Assembly (NCBI GenBank): GCA_947448865.1
Contig: CANFOW010000004.1
Coordinates: 1 to 62,222, forward strand
Source of the DNA: Actinomycetota bacterium
GTDB lineage: Bacteria; Actinomycetota; Actinomycetes; S36-B12; UBA5976
DNA: 62,222 nucleotides
Reading direction: 5' to 3'
Shown here: positions 21,853-31,858 of the stretch, piece by piece
Numbering within the stretch: position 1 is the first letter of the stretch
How the letters are laid out: every line of letters begins with the position of its first letter
Position numbers and translations under genes: made by a program
The notes under the pieces: generated by a model
Told to the model about the DNA's origin: nothing
Database searches by the model: none
Seen by the model: the letters and a program-made list of their open reading frames with translations, nothing else

Positions 21853-23084
21853 GGTTTCACCATATCTTGTGACGAACTGACCGACTCAGACGCAAGTACC
21901 TTCATCGCCAGCAACCCCACAATCCCTAACAAGATTGGGGGTAACAAGATTGCGCGATCCAGACCAAATGTTTGGGCAAACGACCCCATGATGCCTGGCC
22001 CAAATACAAAAGCTGCAACAACCAAACTGAACAAGCGAGCCAGAACCAGCGGTTTAGGAACGCCCGGTAGTACTACGGCATTCATTAATGCTGGATACAC
22101 GGGTCCAATACCTAGGCCAGCCGCGAAAAATCCAATTGTTGCAAGAACTAGCGCACCATGGCCATTAGGGATGTGTGATGCCGCAAAAATACAGAAAGCC
22201 CAAATCAATGCCATCGATCCTGCAAATAATTGAACGAAACGGCCAACGCCTAATGTGCCCGACAGTCGATTTGCCGCGAAACGAATCAACACAATTCCAA
22301 TTTGAAAGAAAACAAAGGGAATCAAGTACTGAGGTGCACCCACCCCAAGTTCGTCACGAGTGAAAATTGCACTCCAGTCATTCGCCGAGAATTCGGCGAC
22401 AGTGCTGCACATCATTGCGCCAGTTAGCACGTACATCGGCACTACCGCGCGTGAAAACCATGGCAATGTCACGCCCGCATTTTCACTGTTTTCATGATAG
22501 TCCCATGTCAAGAGACCCCGTCGGGCGATCATAAAACCAATAGCTAACAACACATTCATTCCAATGATGTATTGAGCACGTGTGAGATGCGTCAAGAGAC
22601 CAGAGCCAATCACAACTGCTGACAATGAACCGATGTTCGACACAGCTGTCAGATTATTTAGAGAGTTCGACGATGTTATGTGGCTAAACGTATTTGCTTG
22701 AGTCGTGACAGCAGTAAAAATAATTATTCCGGCAAAACTTCCCACGATAAGACCAATAATCAGGGTTATCAAATTTGTCGCCGAACCTATAAGTAGAGCA
22801 GAAGTAAATGCGATTGGGATGTACCACGTGAACGTGCGAAATGAACCATGTTTCACAACAAGAGTGCCGATACGACCAGAAAAGAATAATGCCGCAGAAC
22901 CGCCAGTCATTAATGTGCGCCCGAGCTGCCCATTTGATAATGCGAGTGCATCCTTGATTTCTGGGATCCGCGGCACCCAGACTAACGACGCCAATGTGAC
23001 AAGAAAATACGATGCGCGAAGCGATGCAACAGTACCTGCGGAAATTACTCCAGATTGCGGTTCATCTGTGTCGTTAGTGGCCAT
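21849..23084 (-). CDS. MFS transporter
   Basis: 12-TM pattern, WVPRIPEIKDALALSNGQLGRTLM. Confidence 0.8.
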   Translation of the reverse strand: MATNDTDEPQSGVISAGTVASLRASYFLVTLASLVWVPRIPEIKDALALSNGQLGRTLMTGGSAALFFSGRIGTLVVKHGSFRTFTWYIPIAFTSALLIGSATNLITLIIGLIVGSFAGIIIFTAVTTQANTFSHITSSNSLNNLTAVSNIGSLSAVVIGSGLLTHLTRAQYIIGMNVLLAIGFMIARRGLLTWDYHENSENAGVTLPWFSRAVVPMYVLTGAMMCSTVAEFSANDWSAIFTRDELGVGAPQYLIPFVFFQIGIVLIRFAANRLSGTLGVGRFVQLFAGSMALIWAFCIFAASHIPNGHGALVLATIGFFAAGLGIGPVYPALMNAVVLPGVPKPLVLARLFSLVVAAFVFGPGIMGSFAQTFGLDRAILLPPILLGIVGLLAMKVLASESVSSSQDMVKP

Positions 23085-23976
23085 CTGACCCTGTTGCCCG
23101 CATCACCAACATGACACCAAGTCCTGCTAATGCCATTCCAACCAAGCCTAAAAATGAGATTCGTTCACCAAACAAGAAATAAGCCTGAATTGCAGCGCAC
23201 GGAGGAACCAAATAATACAAACTCGAAACGCTTCCGGCGCTTCCCTGGCGCAGGAGTGAATAAAGCAAAAATATCGAGCCAATCGACATCATCAAAACAA
23301 TCCACGCTAAGCCGGCAACAAACTGCGGGGTCCACTGCACTGAATTGTCTTCCATTGTCAAAGACAAAACAATAAATATGATTGAGGACACTCCGTATTG
23401 CACTGCAGTTCCTGGTACGAATGCAATACCACCACCCGTTTTCTTCTGGAGTATGTAGCCGATAGTCGTTCCAAAAAGCGCGACGATACAAGAAACAATT
23501 CCAGCAGTAGTGAATTGAGAATTGAAATTACCTTGAAACAATTTGGGTAGCAGCAACAAAGCGACGCCGACGATACCCAGGAACAAGCCCAGCGCTTCGA
23601 TTGGCTTAAACCGATCACCGAGCATCGGGATTGCTAAGAGTGCGACGAACACTGGTTGCAAACTCACGATTACAGCGGAGATACCAGAGGTCACACCTTC
23701 ATGAATGGCGAAGAAAACGCCGCCTATATAGATAGCGTGTAAAAAAACAGCTACTAGAGCTGAGTGCCACACTTGAGTGCGCGTTAACGTCCATGTTCCG
23801 CGCTGAAAGTATGCGACAACGGCCAGGATTGCACACGCTAGGACGTAACGAATCGCCAGGAATGTAAAGGGTCCTGCGTAAGGATGAACATACTTTGCGG
23901 CAACAAAGCCCGAACTCCACAAGAACACAAATATCCACGGTGCAAGTTTCGCTGACAGTCGTGGCTTGACGCTCAT
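23074..23976 (-). CDS. EamA/DMT family transporter
   Basis: 10-TM, FLWSSGFVAAKYVHPYAGPFTFLAIRY...YLVPPCAAIQAYFLFGE. Confidence 0.87.
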   Translation of the reverse strand: MSVKPRLSAKLAPWIFVFLWSSGFVAAKYVHPYAGPFTFLAIRYVLACAILAVVAYFQRGTWTLTRTQVWHSALVAVFLHAIYIGGVFFAIHEGVTSGISAVIVSLQPVFVALLAIPMLGDRFKPIEALGLFLGIVGVALLLLPKLFQGNFNSQFTTAGIVSCIVALFGTTIGYILQKKTGGGIAFVPGTAVQYGVSSIIFIVLSLTMEDNSVQWTPQFVAGLAWIVLMMSIGSIFLLYSLLRQGSAGSVSSLYYLVPPCAAIQAYFLFGERISFLGLVGMALAGLGVMLVMRATGSDGH

Positions 23977-24052
23977 GAATCTCCTTGGAGTATGTGCCTA
24001 TGCGGCTCAGGTAAGTATCTCGCAAAGTAGCAAGGCGACCGAATCCAGTCCC

Positions 24053-24571
24053 CTATCGAGTCTGACGAATCATTCGTTGATAGAACTTACCTGGCTGTCG
24101 TGAACTCGGCATTGGTTCACCACGGTTCGCGAAGCCGAGCTGCTCATAGGCTGCGATTGCAGCGACATTGTCTTCCCATACGCCTAGCCCTTGCACTGAC
24201 CAGTCTCGAGAGGTTGCCTGACTGTCCAGGTATTCAAACAACGTGCGTAGTACTCCACGGTTGCGGTATTCAGGCCGTACCCAACATCCACCGATCCAAC
24301 ACGTTGCACCAAAATCCCCACTCAGGTTTTCCACGCTCATCATGGCAACGTCTAAAGATCCTTGAGACGCTACGACAGGTGCAAAAACTGAGACCTTACT
24401 CATCCAGTCTTCGTTGGTCCATGAGGCTTCCAATTCGTAATTCGACCCGAATGCATGGGCGTCAAACTCAAGTGAGGCAAGACGCAAGTCTCGCCAACGC
24501 GTCCATTCGTGAGGACTTAGGACTTGCACGAGAAACTCAGTGGAATTCACAACACATATTGTGGCAAGCAA
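24053..24571 (-). CDS. GNAT family N-acetyltransferase
   Basis: CWVRPEYRNRGVLRTLFEYL...NVAAIAAYEQLGFANRG. Confidence 0.85.
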   Translation of the reverse strand: MLATICVVNSTEFLVQVLSPHEWTRWRDLRLASLEFDAHAFGSNYELEASWTNEDWMSKVSVFAPVVASQGSLDVAMMSVENLSGDFGATCWIGGCWVRPEYRNRGVLRTLFEYLDSQATSRDWSVQGLGVWEDNVAAIAAYEQLGFANRGEPMPSSRQPGKFYQRMIRQTR

Positions 24572-24587
24572 TCTAGACTCGCTGACT

Positions 24588-24974
24588 ATGGACCCTATTG
24601 TGAGACGCCTTGATGATTACGAGTGGGCTGGTTGGCCCCAAGATCAAGTAAAGGCACGAGGTGAAGTCACCTGGAAAGCACTGCAAGGCGATCCGACCGA
24701 TGAAACCGACATGGTCCTAGGCGTAGCCCGAGTACTCAAGGGTCAATCGCTCGAGGCACATCGGCACGAACCACCCGAGACCTACTACGTACTCAGCGGA
24801 AGTGGCATTGTGACTATTGAACACAAGGAATATCCCGTGGACCCCGACACAATGCTTTACATTCCAGGGGATGCGTTACACCAAATCAACAATTACGAGG
24901 ACGAACCGCTGCGCATTCTCTATCTTTTTGCAACAAATGATTTTGGGAAAGTTATCTATCGCTTCCCTGAATAA
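24588..24974 (+). CDS. Cupin domain protein
   Basis: HRHEPPETYYVLSGSGIVTIEHKEYPVDPDTMLYIPGDALHQINN. Confidence 0.88.
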   Translation: MDPIVRRLDDYEWAGWPQDQVKARGEVTWKALQGDPTDETDMVLGVARVLKGQSLEAHRHEPPETYYVLSGSGIVTIEHKEYPVDPDTMLYIPGDALHQINNYEDEPLRILYLFATNDFGKVIYRFPE

Positions 24975-25020
24975 TTTCGAACGCGTGACGCGTTGATTGA
25001 TTGAACGGGATAAGTGACTC

Positions 25021-25701
25021 ATGGGTTATGCCGAGTACGTAGTTAAGGAACTTCGTCGCACATTGGCACCGCTTGCAGATACAGACGTTGCCGATGGCGC
25101 ACGTGCGTACATGAAAAATATTGCACCGTTTCTAGGAGTTCGCACTCCGCAACGACGAGCAACAGCCAAATCTCTTTTTAAGACTCTCGATCCTCCAGAC
25201 TCTGACACATTGGGACACACAGCCCGCCTGCTTTACGCCCAACAGCATCGCGAATTTGCCTACTGTGCGAATGACATGATCGCGTTCTTTATTAAGTGTG
25301 CAGATCAGGATTTTCTAGAAAAGCATGTTCAGGATTTACTTGTGACAAAACCATGGTGGGATACCGTCGATGGTTTAGGTTCCTCAGCTATTAGTCCGCT
25401 CACGATTAAGTTTCCAAATATGCGATTGATCGAAACGTGGAATTCCAGCGACAACATGTGGCTTGCTCGCGCCGCCATCCAGCATCAACGAGGTCGTCGA
25501 TCAGAAACCGATGTCGATTATGTTCTCGAGATTTGTGCTCGCCACAGTGAAAGCCGTGAGTTCTTCATTACCAAGGCAGTTGGTTGGGCACTACGCGACA
25601 TAGCGGCGTTCAACAAACCAGCGGTGCGACGTTATGTGAAAGAGCATCCCGAGTTACATCGCGTCACAACCCGCGAAGCCGAACGTGGACTCAATCGCTG
25701 A
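25021..25701 (+). CDS. DNA alkylation repair protein (AlkD-like HEAT-repeat glycosylase)
   Basis: FLGVRTPQRRATAKSLFK...PWWDTVDGLGSSAISPL...FITKAVGWALRDIAAFNKPAVRRYV. Confidence 0.9.
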   Translation: MGYAEYVVKELRRTLAPLADTDVADGARAYMKNIAPFLGVRTPQRRATAKSLFKTLDPPDSDTLGHTARLLYAQQHREFAYCANDMIAFFIKCADQDFLEKHVQDLLVTKPWWDTVDGLGSSAISPLTIKFPNMRLIETWNSSDNMWLARAAIQHQRGRRSETDVDYVLEICARHSESREFFITKAVGWALRDIAAFNKPAVRRYVKEHPELHRVTTREAERGLNR

Positions 25702-25799
25702 GAGTTACTTGACTTTCGTCCCTCGTCTACTCCACATGTGCATTACATTGAGAGTGAATAACCAAACATTACCCACGACACCTGAACGAGGCCGAGCTC

Positions 25800-26126
25800 A
25801 TGTCTAACATTGTGCGCATAGATTCCACAGTTGAATTGCCTTCAGATCCGAACGCACCTGGTGAATATTGCGTCACACCATTTTCCGGGACAGATACCAA
25901 TCTGATTGCTGGCGTGTGGTCCGCTGACCCTCATACCCAACACTTTGATGCATATCCTGTTGATGAGGTGTGCGTCGTCCTGACCGGATCAATTACCTTG
26001 ACCGAACTGAACGCGGAACCTCAAATATTCAGTGCTGGTGACGCGTTCGGACTACGTAAAGGTACTAACCTGACATGGACACAAGCTCCAGAAACCCGAA
26101 AGATTTTCGTCATTCTGGAAAGCTAA
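25800..26126 (+). CDS. Cupin domain protein
   Basis: GVWSADPHTQHFDAYPVDEVCVVLTGSITLTELN...FSAGDAFGLRKGTNLTW. Confidence 0.75.
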   Translation: MSNIVRIDSTVELPSDPNAPGEYCVTPFSGTDTNLIAGVWSADPHTQHFDAYPVDEVCVVLTGSITLTELNAEPQIFSAGDAFGLRKGTNLTWTQAPETRKIFVILES

Positions 26127-26135
26127 AACGAGTAC

Positions 26136-26897
26136 TTAAGACTTTGCGGCGCGCCCTTGCTTGCGCCGTTCAATCCAGTTTGACAGTCTCGATGTGAAAG
26201 ATTCCACAGCACCACTGTCACCAAGTAGCGATGTCGCTAATTCACGGATCTGACGCGAAATAACGGGCACAAGTGCCCAGCTCAACGCAATGAAACCCAA
26301 TGCAATTGCGATTGTGGCACGCGATGTGTAGTTCCATGAAAGATGATCAATAACTTGTGCTTGGCCGCGATCTAAATGAGTAAACACAAGATTCACTGCA
26401 CCATTTCCGACGTGGGCGTCTACGTGACCGGTCATGTCTGGATCTGATACCGAAAAAGTTTGAGACCAATCACCTGGTGTGAACACCTTGGTAGCGAAAA
26501 GCAACACCACGAATGCAATCCACGCGCACACCATCAGACCAATGCCAAGGGATGAGAAGAATGCGGCAGCAGCGACGTAAATAAAAACGAACCATGATCG
26601 CACAGAAGTGATTCGCTCTTTTGCGCCATCCCATGTCCAGAAACCCGAGACAAACCAAGGACGCGCTGGTGGTGCAATGGAACTTTTGAGAGCCCAATTA
26701 ACACGTCGGATTTCAAACGCGTTGAAAATTTCTGCAAAGGTCAATAGCGCAAGAAGCAACAACACCATAAGCGGCAAGAATCCCCCACCGAAGAGCACGC
26801 TTCGTACTACCGAAAATGCAAACGCAGCAATAGGAAACGTTGTAACAATCAAAACGCGTTCGCGAAATCTCATACCTATAAATGATGGCTTGCTCAT
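26136..26897 (-). CDS. Hypothetical membrane protein
   Basis: Long ORF with several hydrophobic segments; no family recognised. Confidence 0.55.
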   Translation of the reverse strand: MSKPSFIGMRFRERVLIVTTFPIAAFAFSVVRSVLFGGGFLPLMVLLLLALLTFAEIFNAFEIRRVNWALKSSIAPPARPWFVSGFWTWDGAKERITSVRSWFVFIYVAAAAFFSSLGIGLMVCAWIAFVVLLFATKVFTPGDWSQTFSVSDPDMTGHVDAHVGNGAVNLVFTHLDRGQAQVIDHLSWNYTSRATIAIALGFIALSWALVPVISRQIRELATSLLGDSGAVESFTSRLSNWIERRKQGRAAKS

Positions 26898-27025
26898 TGC
26901 TACTCCCCTATGAATTCGATTACTCCATGCTTACACAGCATCGGGCAAGCCCTGATTCACTTCTGATGTGATTCGCCTGACGTTTGCAGTCTTAACTTGA
27001 CTGACTTGCAGACTGTGGAAACTTG

Positions 27026-27304
27026 TTACGAAGATGCTGGGCCAGCAGGCGGAGTTGTCTCAAAGTATTCAATGTCCCAAATGGCCGCCATCGGCAAAGA
27101 TTCAATCGTTTGCATAACATCGTCTACATTGTCGCCAAAGGCTTCCAAGAAAACCGTACGTCGCGGCATTGCGATCTTTATGAAGCCAAGCGCTCCACGT
27201 TCTTCAAGAAGTTTTGCTTGAGCTTGCTCTGCCGGAATCAGCGGCTGAATGTCTTCCATTGTGATTCCAGACTTGAATGTGGCAACAACCATGAAGGATT
27301 TCAT
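27026..27304 (-). CDS. Small ferredoxin-like-fold protein (muconolactone isomerase/YciI-like)
   Basis: MKSFMVVATFKSGITMEDIQPLIPAEQAQAKLLEERGALGFIKIAMPRRTVFLEAFGDNVDDVMQTIESLPMAAIWDIEYFE. Confidence 0.5.
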   Translation of the reverse strand: MKSFMVVATFKSGITMEDIQPLIPAEQAQAKLLEERGALGFIKIAMPRRTVFLEAFGDNVDDVMQTIESLPMAAIWDIEYFETTPPAGPASS

Positions 27305-27360
27305 AGGTTCTCCTTAGAAGCGCGGCACACCGTTATCCCGACGCATTATTCAGTCTAGCT

Positions 27361-27388
27361 CGATTTACTTGACGTATCAAGTAAATCG
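27361..27388. promoter_or_regulatory. Perfect palindrome, putative MarR operator
   Basis: cgatttacttga-cgta-tcaagtaaatcg, exact 12 bp arms with 4 nt spacer, 14 bp before marR start and between divergent genes. Confidence 0.8.
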
Positions 27389-27402
27389 AATACAGTGAAC
27401 GT

Positions 27403-27882
27403 GTGGCTCAAATCGGAATGAAAGAACTGGACTCTCGCGCCTGGCGGGCATTCCATAGAATTAGTTCTCGTTTACTCCCACACCTTGGACGCCAGGTAAC
27501 AGCGCACTCGGGAATTTCGAGTGCCGAATATGTCGTGTTGGTCGCCTTGTACGAGGCTCCTTTCCCGTCGATCAATGTCAACAAACTCGCCGTAAGCCTT
27601 GGCTGGGAAATAAGTCGAATGTCCCATCAAATCTCGCGCATGCAAGAACACGGTCTCGTTTTTAAGGAACAAAACGAACGTGATGCTCGATGCTTTGATG
27701 TCTGGATTACAGATAAAGGCAAGCAGATTGCGGAATCAGCAATTCCACTCCAGTCGCTGGAAATCAATCACTGCTTCAGCAATGTATTAACACCAGAACA
27801 AATGAAAAGTCTGATTGAAATCTCTGATGCGATTTCGTCTCACATGAAAGAACACCATCCCACAACAAAGAAGGAACAATAA
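27403..27882 (+). CDS. MarR family transcriptional regulator
   Basis: INVNKLAVSLGWEISRMSHQISRMQEHGLVFKEQNERDARCFDVWITDKGKQ. Confidence 0.88.
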   Translation: MAQIGMKELDSRAWRAFHRISSRLLPHLGRQVTAHSGISSAEYVVLVALYEAPFPSINVNKLAVSLGWEISRMSHQISRMQEHGLVFKEQNERDARCFDVWITDKGKQIAESAIPLQSLEINHCFSNVLTPEQMKSLIEISDAISSHMKEHHPTTKKEQ

Positions 27883-27884
27883 CA

Positions 27885-28235
27885 ATGCATATTGCGCTCA
27901 TCATTTTTGGAGCACTACTCGCCTTTGCCGCTATCGGTTCAGCATCGTCGAAACTCTTGAAAGTGCCAGACGTCATGACAGCCATGGCCGCTGTTGGCGT
28001 TAAGCCAAATCAGATCCCGTTGCTTGCATACATTGAAATCGCAGGCGGACTTGGAATCATTGTTGGAATCTGGAATCAGCAACTCGGATTGCTTGCGACG
28101 ATTGGGCTTACCTTGTATTTCGGAATTGCGCTCATCGTGCATTTCTCACGTCGTCACAAAGTGTCGGACTATGGAGCTGCAATGGGTATTTTCATCATTA
28201 CTCTAGTGACGCTGTACTTGCAGCAAAGACGCTAA
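27885..28235 (+). CDS. DoxX family membrane protein
   Basis: Four TM segments, GSASSKLLKVPDVMTAMAAVGVKPNQIPLLAYIEIAGGLGIIVG. Confidence 0.82.
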   Translation: MHIALIIFGALLAFAAIGSASSKLLKVPDVMTAMAAVGVKPNQIPLLAYIEIAGGLGIIVGIWNQQLGLLATIGLTLYFGIALIVHFSRRHKVSDYGAAMGIFIITLVTLYLQQRR

Positions 28236-28297
28236 GTTTTACTTGATTTTCAGTGGTGTTGTGTTGGTCTTTCGATCAGCACAACACCACTGTGGTT

Positions 28298-29806
28298 TTA
28301 ACCCCGTTCGAGAATGGGTGCTGGCGAAACAACTCCGTGAGAATTGTGTGCCGCTTTTTCGATGTTTTTGATCATGGTTGGGAATACCAAAAAGTGAAAT
28401 GGCGCGATTGAATACCAGTACAAGCGCCCCCACAAGCCGCGGGGAACGAAAGTCGCAGTCTGTTTGATGCGTGTGCCGCCGGCAATCTCACCTGGAAGTA
28501 ACTCGAACTCCAACCATGCTTCTCCAGGCAATTTCATTTCAGCAAATAACTGGAGATAGCGACCATGATCAATAGCCTCAACCCGCCAGAAATCCAGGCT
28601 TTCGCCAACCCGAAGCTTTAATGGGTCACGTCGACCGCGACGCAATCCAACGCCACCTACTAGCGTGTCGAGAAGTCCTCGGATGGACCACAAAATATCT
28701 GCGCCATACCAACCTGTTTCGCCACCAATTGATTCGATGGGTGGCCAGATCTGTTCCATCGAAAGCGGTGATTCAATTTCACGCAAGTCTTTGTAAGACG
28801 TCACTCCAGCCCAGGCTGGGTCAGTGGCTGAACTGTTCCACGGCGAATTCGGATCTTTTGCATCAGACCATCGAGTGTCTACTTGAGCACTATTGACGCG
28901 CTCAAGTGCCAAGTCGATTGCGGCACGAACTGAAAGCGTTCCTCCAGGTGGTGGCGGAATCAGAGCGGAAATATCTTTTTCTTGGTCGACGACCACTTCT
29001 GAAATCAATGATTGAACTAAGTTCTTTGCCAGTGACGTGGGCAACGGTGTCACAAGTCCAATCCAATGACTTGCCAACGTTGGAGTGAGAACTGGAATAG
29101 TAATAATGATGCGTTCGGGCAACTTCGATGCCCGTGCAAATTCCTGCATCAGTTCTGCATAGGTCAATGTGTCAGGTCCACCTATGTCAAAAATTCCAGA
29201 AGTCGGTTTTTCCAGAAGCGCGCATTTCGTGAGGTACCACAACACGTCACGCACTGCGATTGGGTGGGTTCGATTGTTTATCCACTTTGGAGTCGTCATG
29301 ATTGGTAAACGGTGTGTGAGGTGACGCAACATTTCGAACGACGCTGACCCGGAACCTAAAACCATTCCGGCACGCAATTCAATAATCGGAATACCAGAAG
29401 CGCGTAGTGACTCGCCGACTTGGGTTCGTGATTTCAAATGCTTACTGATTGCAGTGTCATTATTAATTCCGCCGAGATAAATAATCTGCTTAACCTTGGC
29501 AAACTCACAGGCACGAGCAAATGTCACAGCCATGTTGTTTTCAATTTCTTGAAAATTCGATCCAGTATTTAGCGAATGCAACAGGTAATAGCAAGTGTCC
29601 ACATCTTTGAGTGCTGCTGCGACATCATCAAACGATGATGCATCGCCAACGGCAATTTCGACGTCGTTTTCCCAGCTGTGACCCTTTGTCTTTGCCGAAT
29701 CACGCACTAGGACGCGAACCTGTAATCCTTCATCAAGTAGTTCACGCACTAAACGTCCACCGATATATCCAGTGGCTCCCGTTACAAGTACACGTTTTGT
29801 AGGCAC
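28298..29806 (-). CDS. NAD(P)-dependent SDR family protein with C-terminal DUF2867 domain
   Basis: RVLVTGATGYIGGRLVRELLDEGLQVRVLVRD...YYLLHSL; C-terminal WFDFWRVEAIDHGRYLQLFAEMKLPGEAWLEFEL-type region. Confidence 0.85.
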   Translation of the reverse strand: MPTKRVLVTGATGYIGGRLVRELLDEGLQVRVLVRDSAKTKGHSWENDVEIAVGDASSFDDVAAALKDVDTCYYLLHSLNTGSNFQEIENNMAVTFARACEFAKVKQIIYLGGINNDTAISKHLKSRTQVGESLRASGIPIIELRAGMVLGSGSASFEMLRHLTHRLPIMTTPKWINNRTHPIAVRDVLWYLTKCALLEKPTSGIFDIGGPDTLTYAELMQEFARASKLPERIIITIPVLTPTLASHWIGLVTPLPTSLAKNLVQSLISEVVVDQEKDISALIPPPPGGTLSVRAAIDLALERVNSAQVDTRWSDAKDPNSPWNSSATDPAWAGVTSYKDLREIESPLSMEQIWPPIESIGGETGWYGADILWSIRGLLDTLVGGVGLRRGRRDPLKLRVGESLDFWRVEAIDHGRYLQLFAEMKLPGEAWLEFELLPGEIAGGTRIKQTATFVPRGLWGRLYWYSIAPFHFLVFPTMIKNIEKAAHNSHGVVSPAPILERG

Positions 29807-30095
29807 AGGCTAAACGTATGCCAGGAATGGCCATCGCGCTGAGTGACGGACTCAGAAAACGCCTAAACCATTGAACACAGGGCCAGAATCGGAATCTTCA
29901 TTAGTTAGCACATGTTGATTGAAGGATAACTAAAATGCTTACATGCCTATAGAAGCGTTGCTCTTTGCTGCGGATTTCGAAAAGATAGCTTTTCACACGG
30001 CAGATCCTGAGGGCACTATTTTCAGCGTAACGAGTCAAGGTGCATGACCTATTAGAAAGTCACTGACCAGTAAAGCTGGATTCTCCAGACTTGCA

Positions 30096-31073
30096 GTGCT
30101 GTCTAATGTCATTCCACTTTTTCTTGGGGTATGGACCATTTATAGTGCGACCAAATACCGATCACTGTTTGCACTCTCAATTACAACTGGACTCAAGAAC
30201 GGAGCGATTTACGCACTAATTGCTTTCGGCTTCGGACTGATTTACCACACCACTCAAAATCTTGACCTGGCTCATGGCGATGTGTTTATGTTGGGCACTG
30301 TCTCAACAGCCGTCATTCTTATTAACCATCTGAAGGCCGACAGCAACACACCGAGAAATTGGTTTCTACTTTCTTTGACGCTCATTCTCGTCGCAGGTAT
30401 CGGTGCAATCTTGAGTGCATCTACTGATCTGATTGTGTTTCGTCGCCTGCGCAAAGCAAATCGCATTGCCCCGCTGATTGCCTCGTTAGGCGTATCTCTA
30501 ATTTTGCAAGACATAGGAATAAAGGCAAACGGTTCTGGACCCAAGCGCTTTCATTCCATCATTCCTGAGGCACCGCCTTATGTCTCCATGAGTTCAGGAC
30601 TAGTTCACGCCGCGATAATTCTCAGTGTCGCTATCCCCAGTCTTGCAATGTGTTCCTACCTTGCAACACGTTCACACAACGGATTAGCGATTCAAGCTGT
30701 TGCTTACGACTACGAGACTTCACAACTCATGGGAATTAATGTGAATCGAACTATCACCAGAACATTCGTCATAGCCGGAGTGGCTGCAGGCATTGCGGGC
30801 GTGATTTACGCACAAGAGTTCCGAGTGTCTACTTATGCACTTGGAATGCATGTCGGACTGTTGGCATATGCAGGAGCAATCATTGGTGGCGTCAATCGAA
30901 TTTTGGGAACTGTTCTCGGTGGCTTTCTGATTGGTCTTATCGAAGCCCTCAGCGCAGGCGTGCCATCTGGCCTAGGCGGGCGCTGGAGTGAAACAGCAAT
31001 CTATTCCGTTTTCATCATGATGCTGGTGTATCGACCACACGGACTCTTTGGCTACAAAGACATCAATGAGTGA
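30096..31073 (+). CDS. Branched-chain amino acid ABC transporter permease (LivH-like)
   Basis: TTGLKNGAIYALIAFGFGLIYHTTQNLDLAHGDVFMLG; GVIYAQEFRVSTYALGMHVGLLAYAGAIIGGVNRILGTVLGGFLIGLIE. Confidence 0.85.
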   Translation: MLSNVIPLFLGVWTIYSATKYRSLFALSITTGLKNGAIYALIAFGFGLIYHTTQNLDLAHGDVFMLGTVSTAVILINHLKADSNTPRNWFLLSLTLILVAGIGAILSASTDLIVFRRLRKANRIAPLIASLGVSLILQDIGIKANGSGPKRFHSIIPEAPPYVSMSSGLVHAAIILSVAIPSLAMCSYLATRSHNGLAIQAVAYDYETSQLMGINVNRTITRTFVIAGVAAGIAGVIYAQEFRVSTYALGMHVGLLAYAGAIIGGVNRILGTVLGGFLIGLIEALSAGVPSGLGGRWSETAIYSVFIMMLVYRPHGLFGYKDINE

Positions 31074-31127
31074 AGTCTGGACAACTGCTCATTGCTTGTA
31101 CATCTCTTAAAAAGTTTCCTCGAGAAA

Positions 31128-31166
31128 GACAATTGCCCCGACCAAAACTGGCCGGGGCAATTGTCT
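31128..31166. terminator. Hairpin terminator between convergent genes
   Basis: gacaattgccccg...cggggcaattgtc strong inverted repeat between livH-like (+) and rhodopsin (-). Confidence 0.8.
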
Positions 31167-31176
31167 TAGTGAGTTT

Positions 31177-31761
31177 TTAGTGCATGCCCTCAGCAGCGGC
31201 GTATGCAGAATCATCTGCTGCGCTCTTGAGGCGGGCGATCTTGTAAATAGTCAGACCGAATAGACACTTAGCAAGCACGTCGGCAACGGTGTAGCCAACT
31301 TGGCGTCCAACGAATGCTGATGCACCATCAAGGCCTAGAACTGGCATGAGGTACGAGATTGGGTAAACGCCCCATGTTGCAATAAGAAGCAGACGCAAAC
31401 GCTTAACGGTTGCGGATACTGCTGCTGGCTGCTTTTCTAGGGACTTGGTGAGCTCTACGAAAAGAATGTAGAGAATGAAGAGGAATGGGATTGTTGAAAG
31501 TGCACCCCACAGCATCTTCGGACCATTTTCAGACGCAACTTCACCTGGGTAACCGAGGATGATCATAAGCGCTGACGCTGGAACGAGGCGAGAAATGAGC
31601 GACTTACGCTCTGCGCCTGGAAGTGCAAGTACTGCGATTGTTTCAAGCAGCAACAGTGGAACAGTAAGTAACCAGTCAACATAACGGTATGCCTCGTTGA
31701 ATGATCCATCGCCACCATGTGCAGCAACAAATGAATCAAAGACATTTATTGTCAATCTCAA
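31177..31761 (-). pseudogene. Actinorhodopsin-type microbial rhodopsin, 5'-truncated (helices A-B absent)
   Basis: RYVDWLLTVPLLLLE (proton-pump D/T/E positions) and helix G ADVLAKCLFGLTIYK retinal-lysine motif; ORF starts at end of helix B (NVFDSFVAAHGGDGSFNEAYRYVDW). Confidence 0.88.
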
Positions 31762-31858
31762 TCAAATATTCAAAACAAAATTTGTATCCAATCCTGAAAT
31801 TGCTTTGAGGCATGGATGTTTCCCCATATATTGAGAGGAATTCTGCAATTCAAATAAG

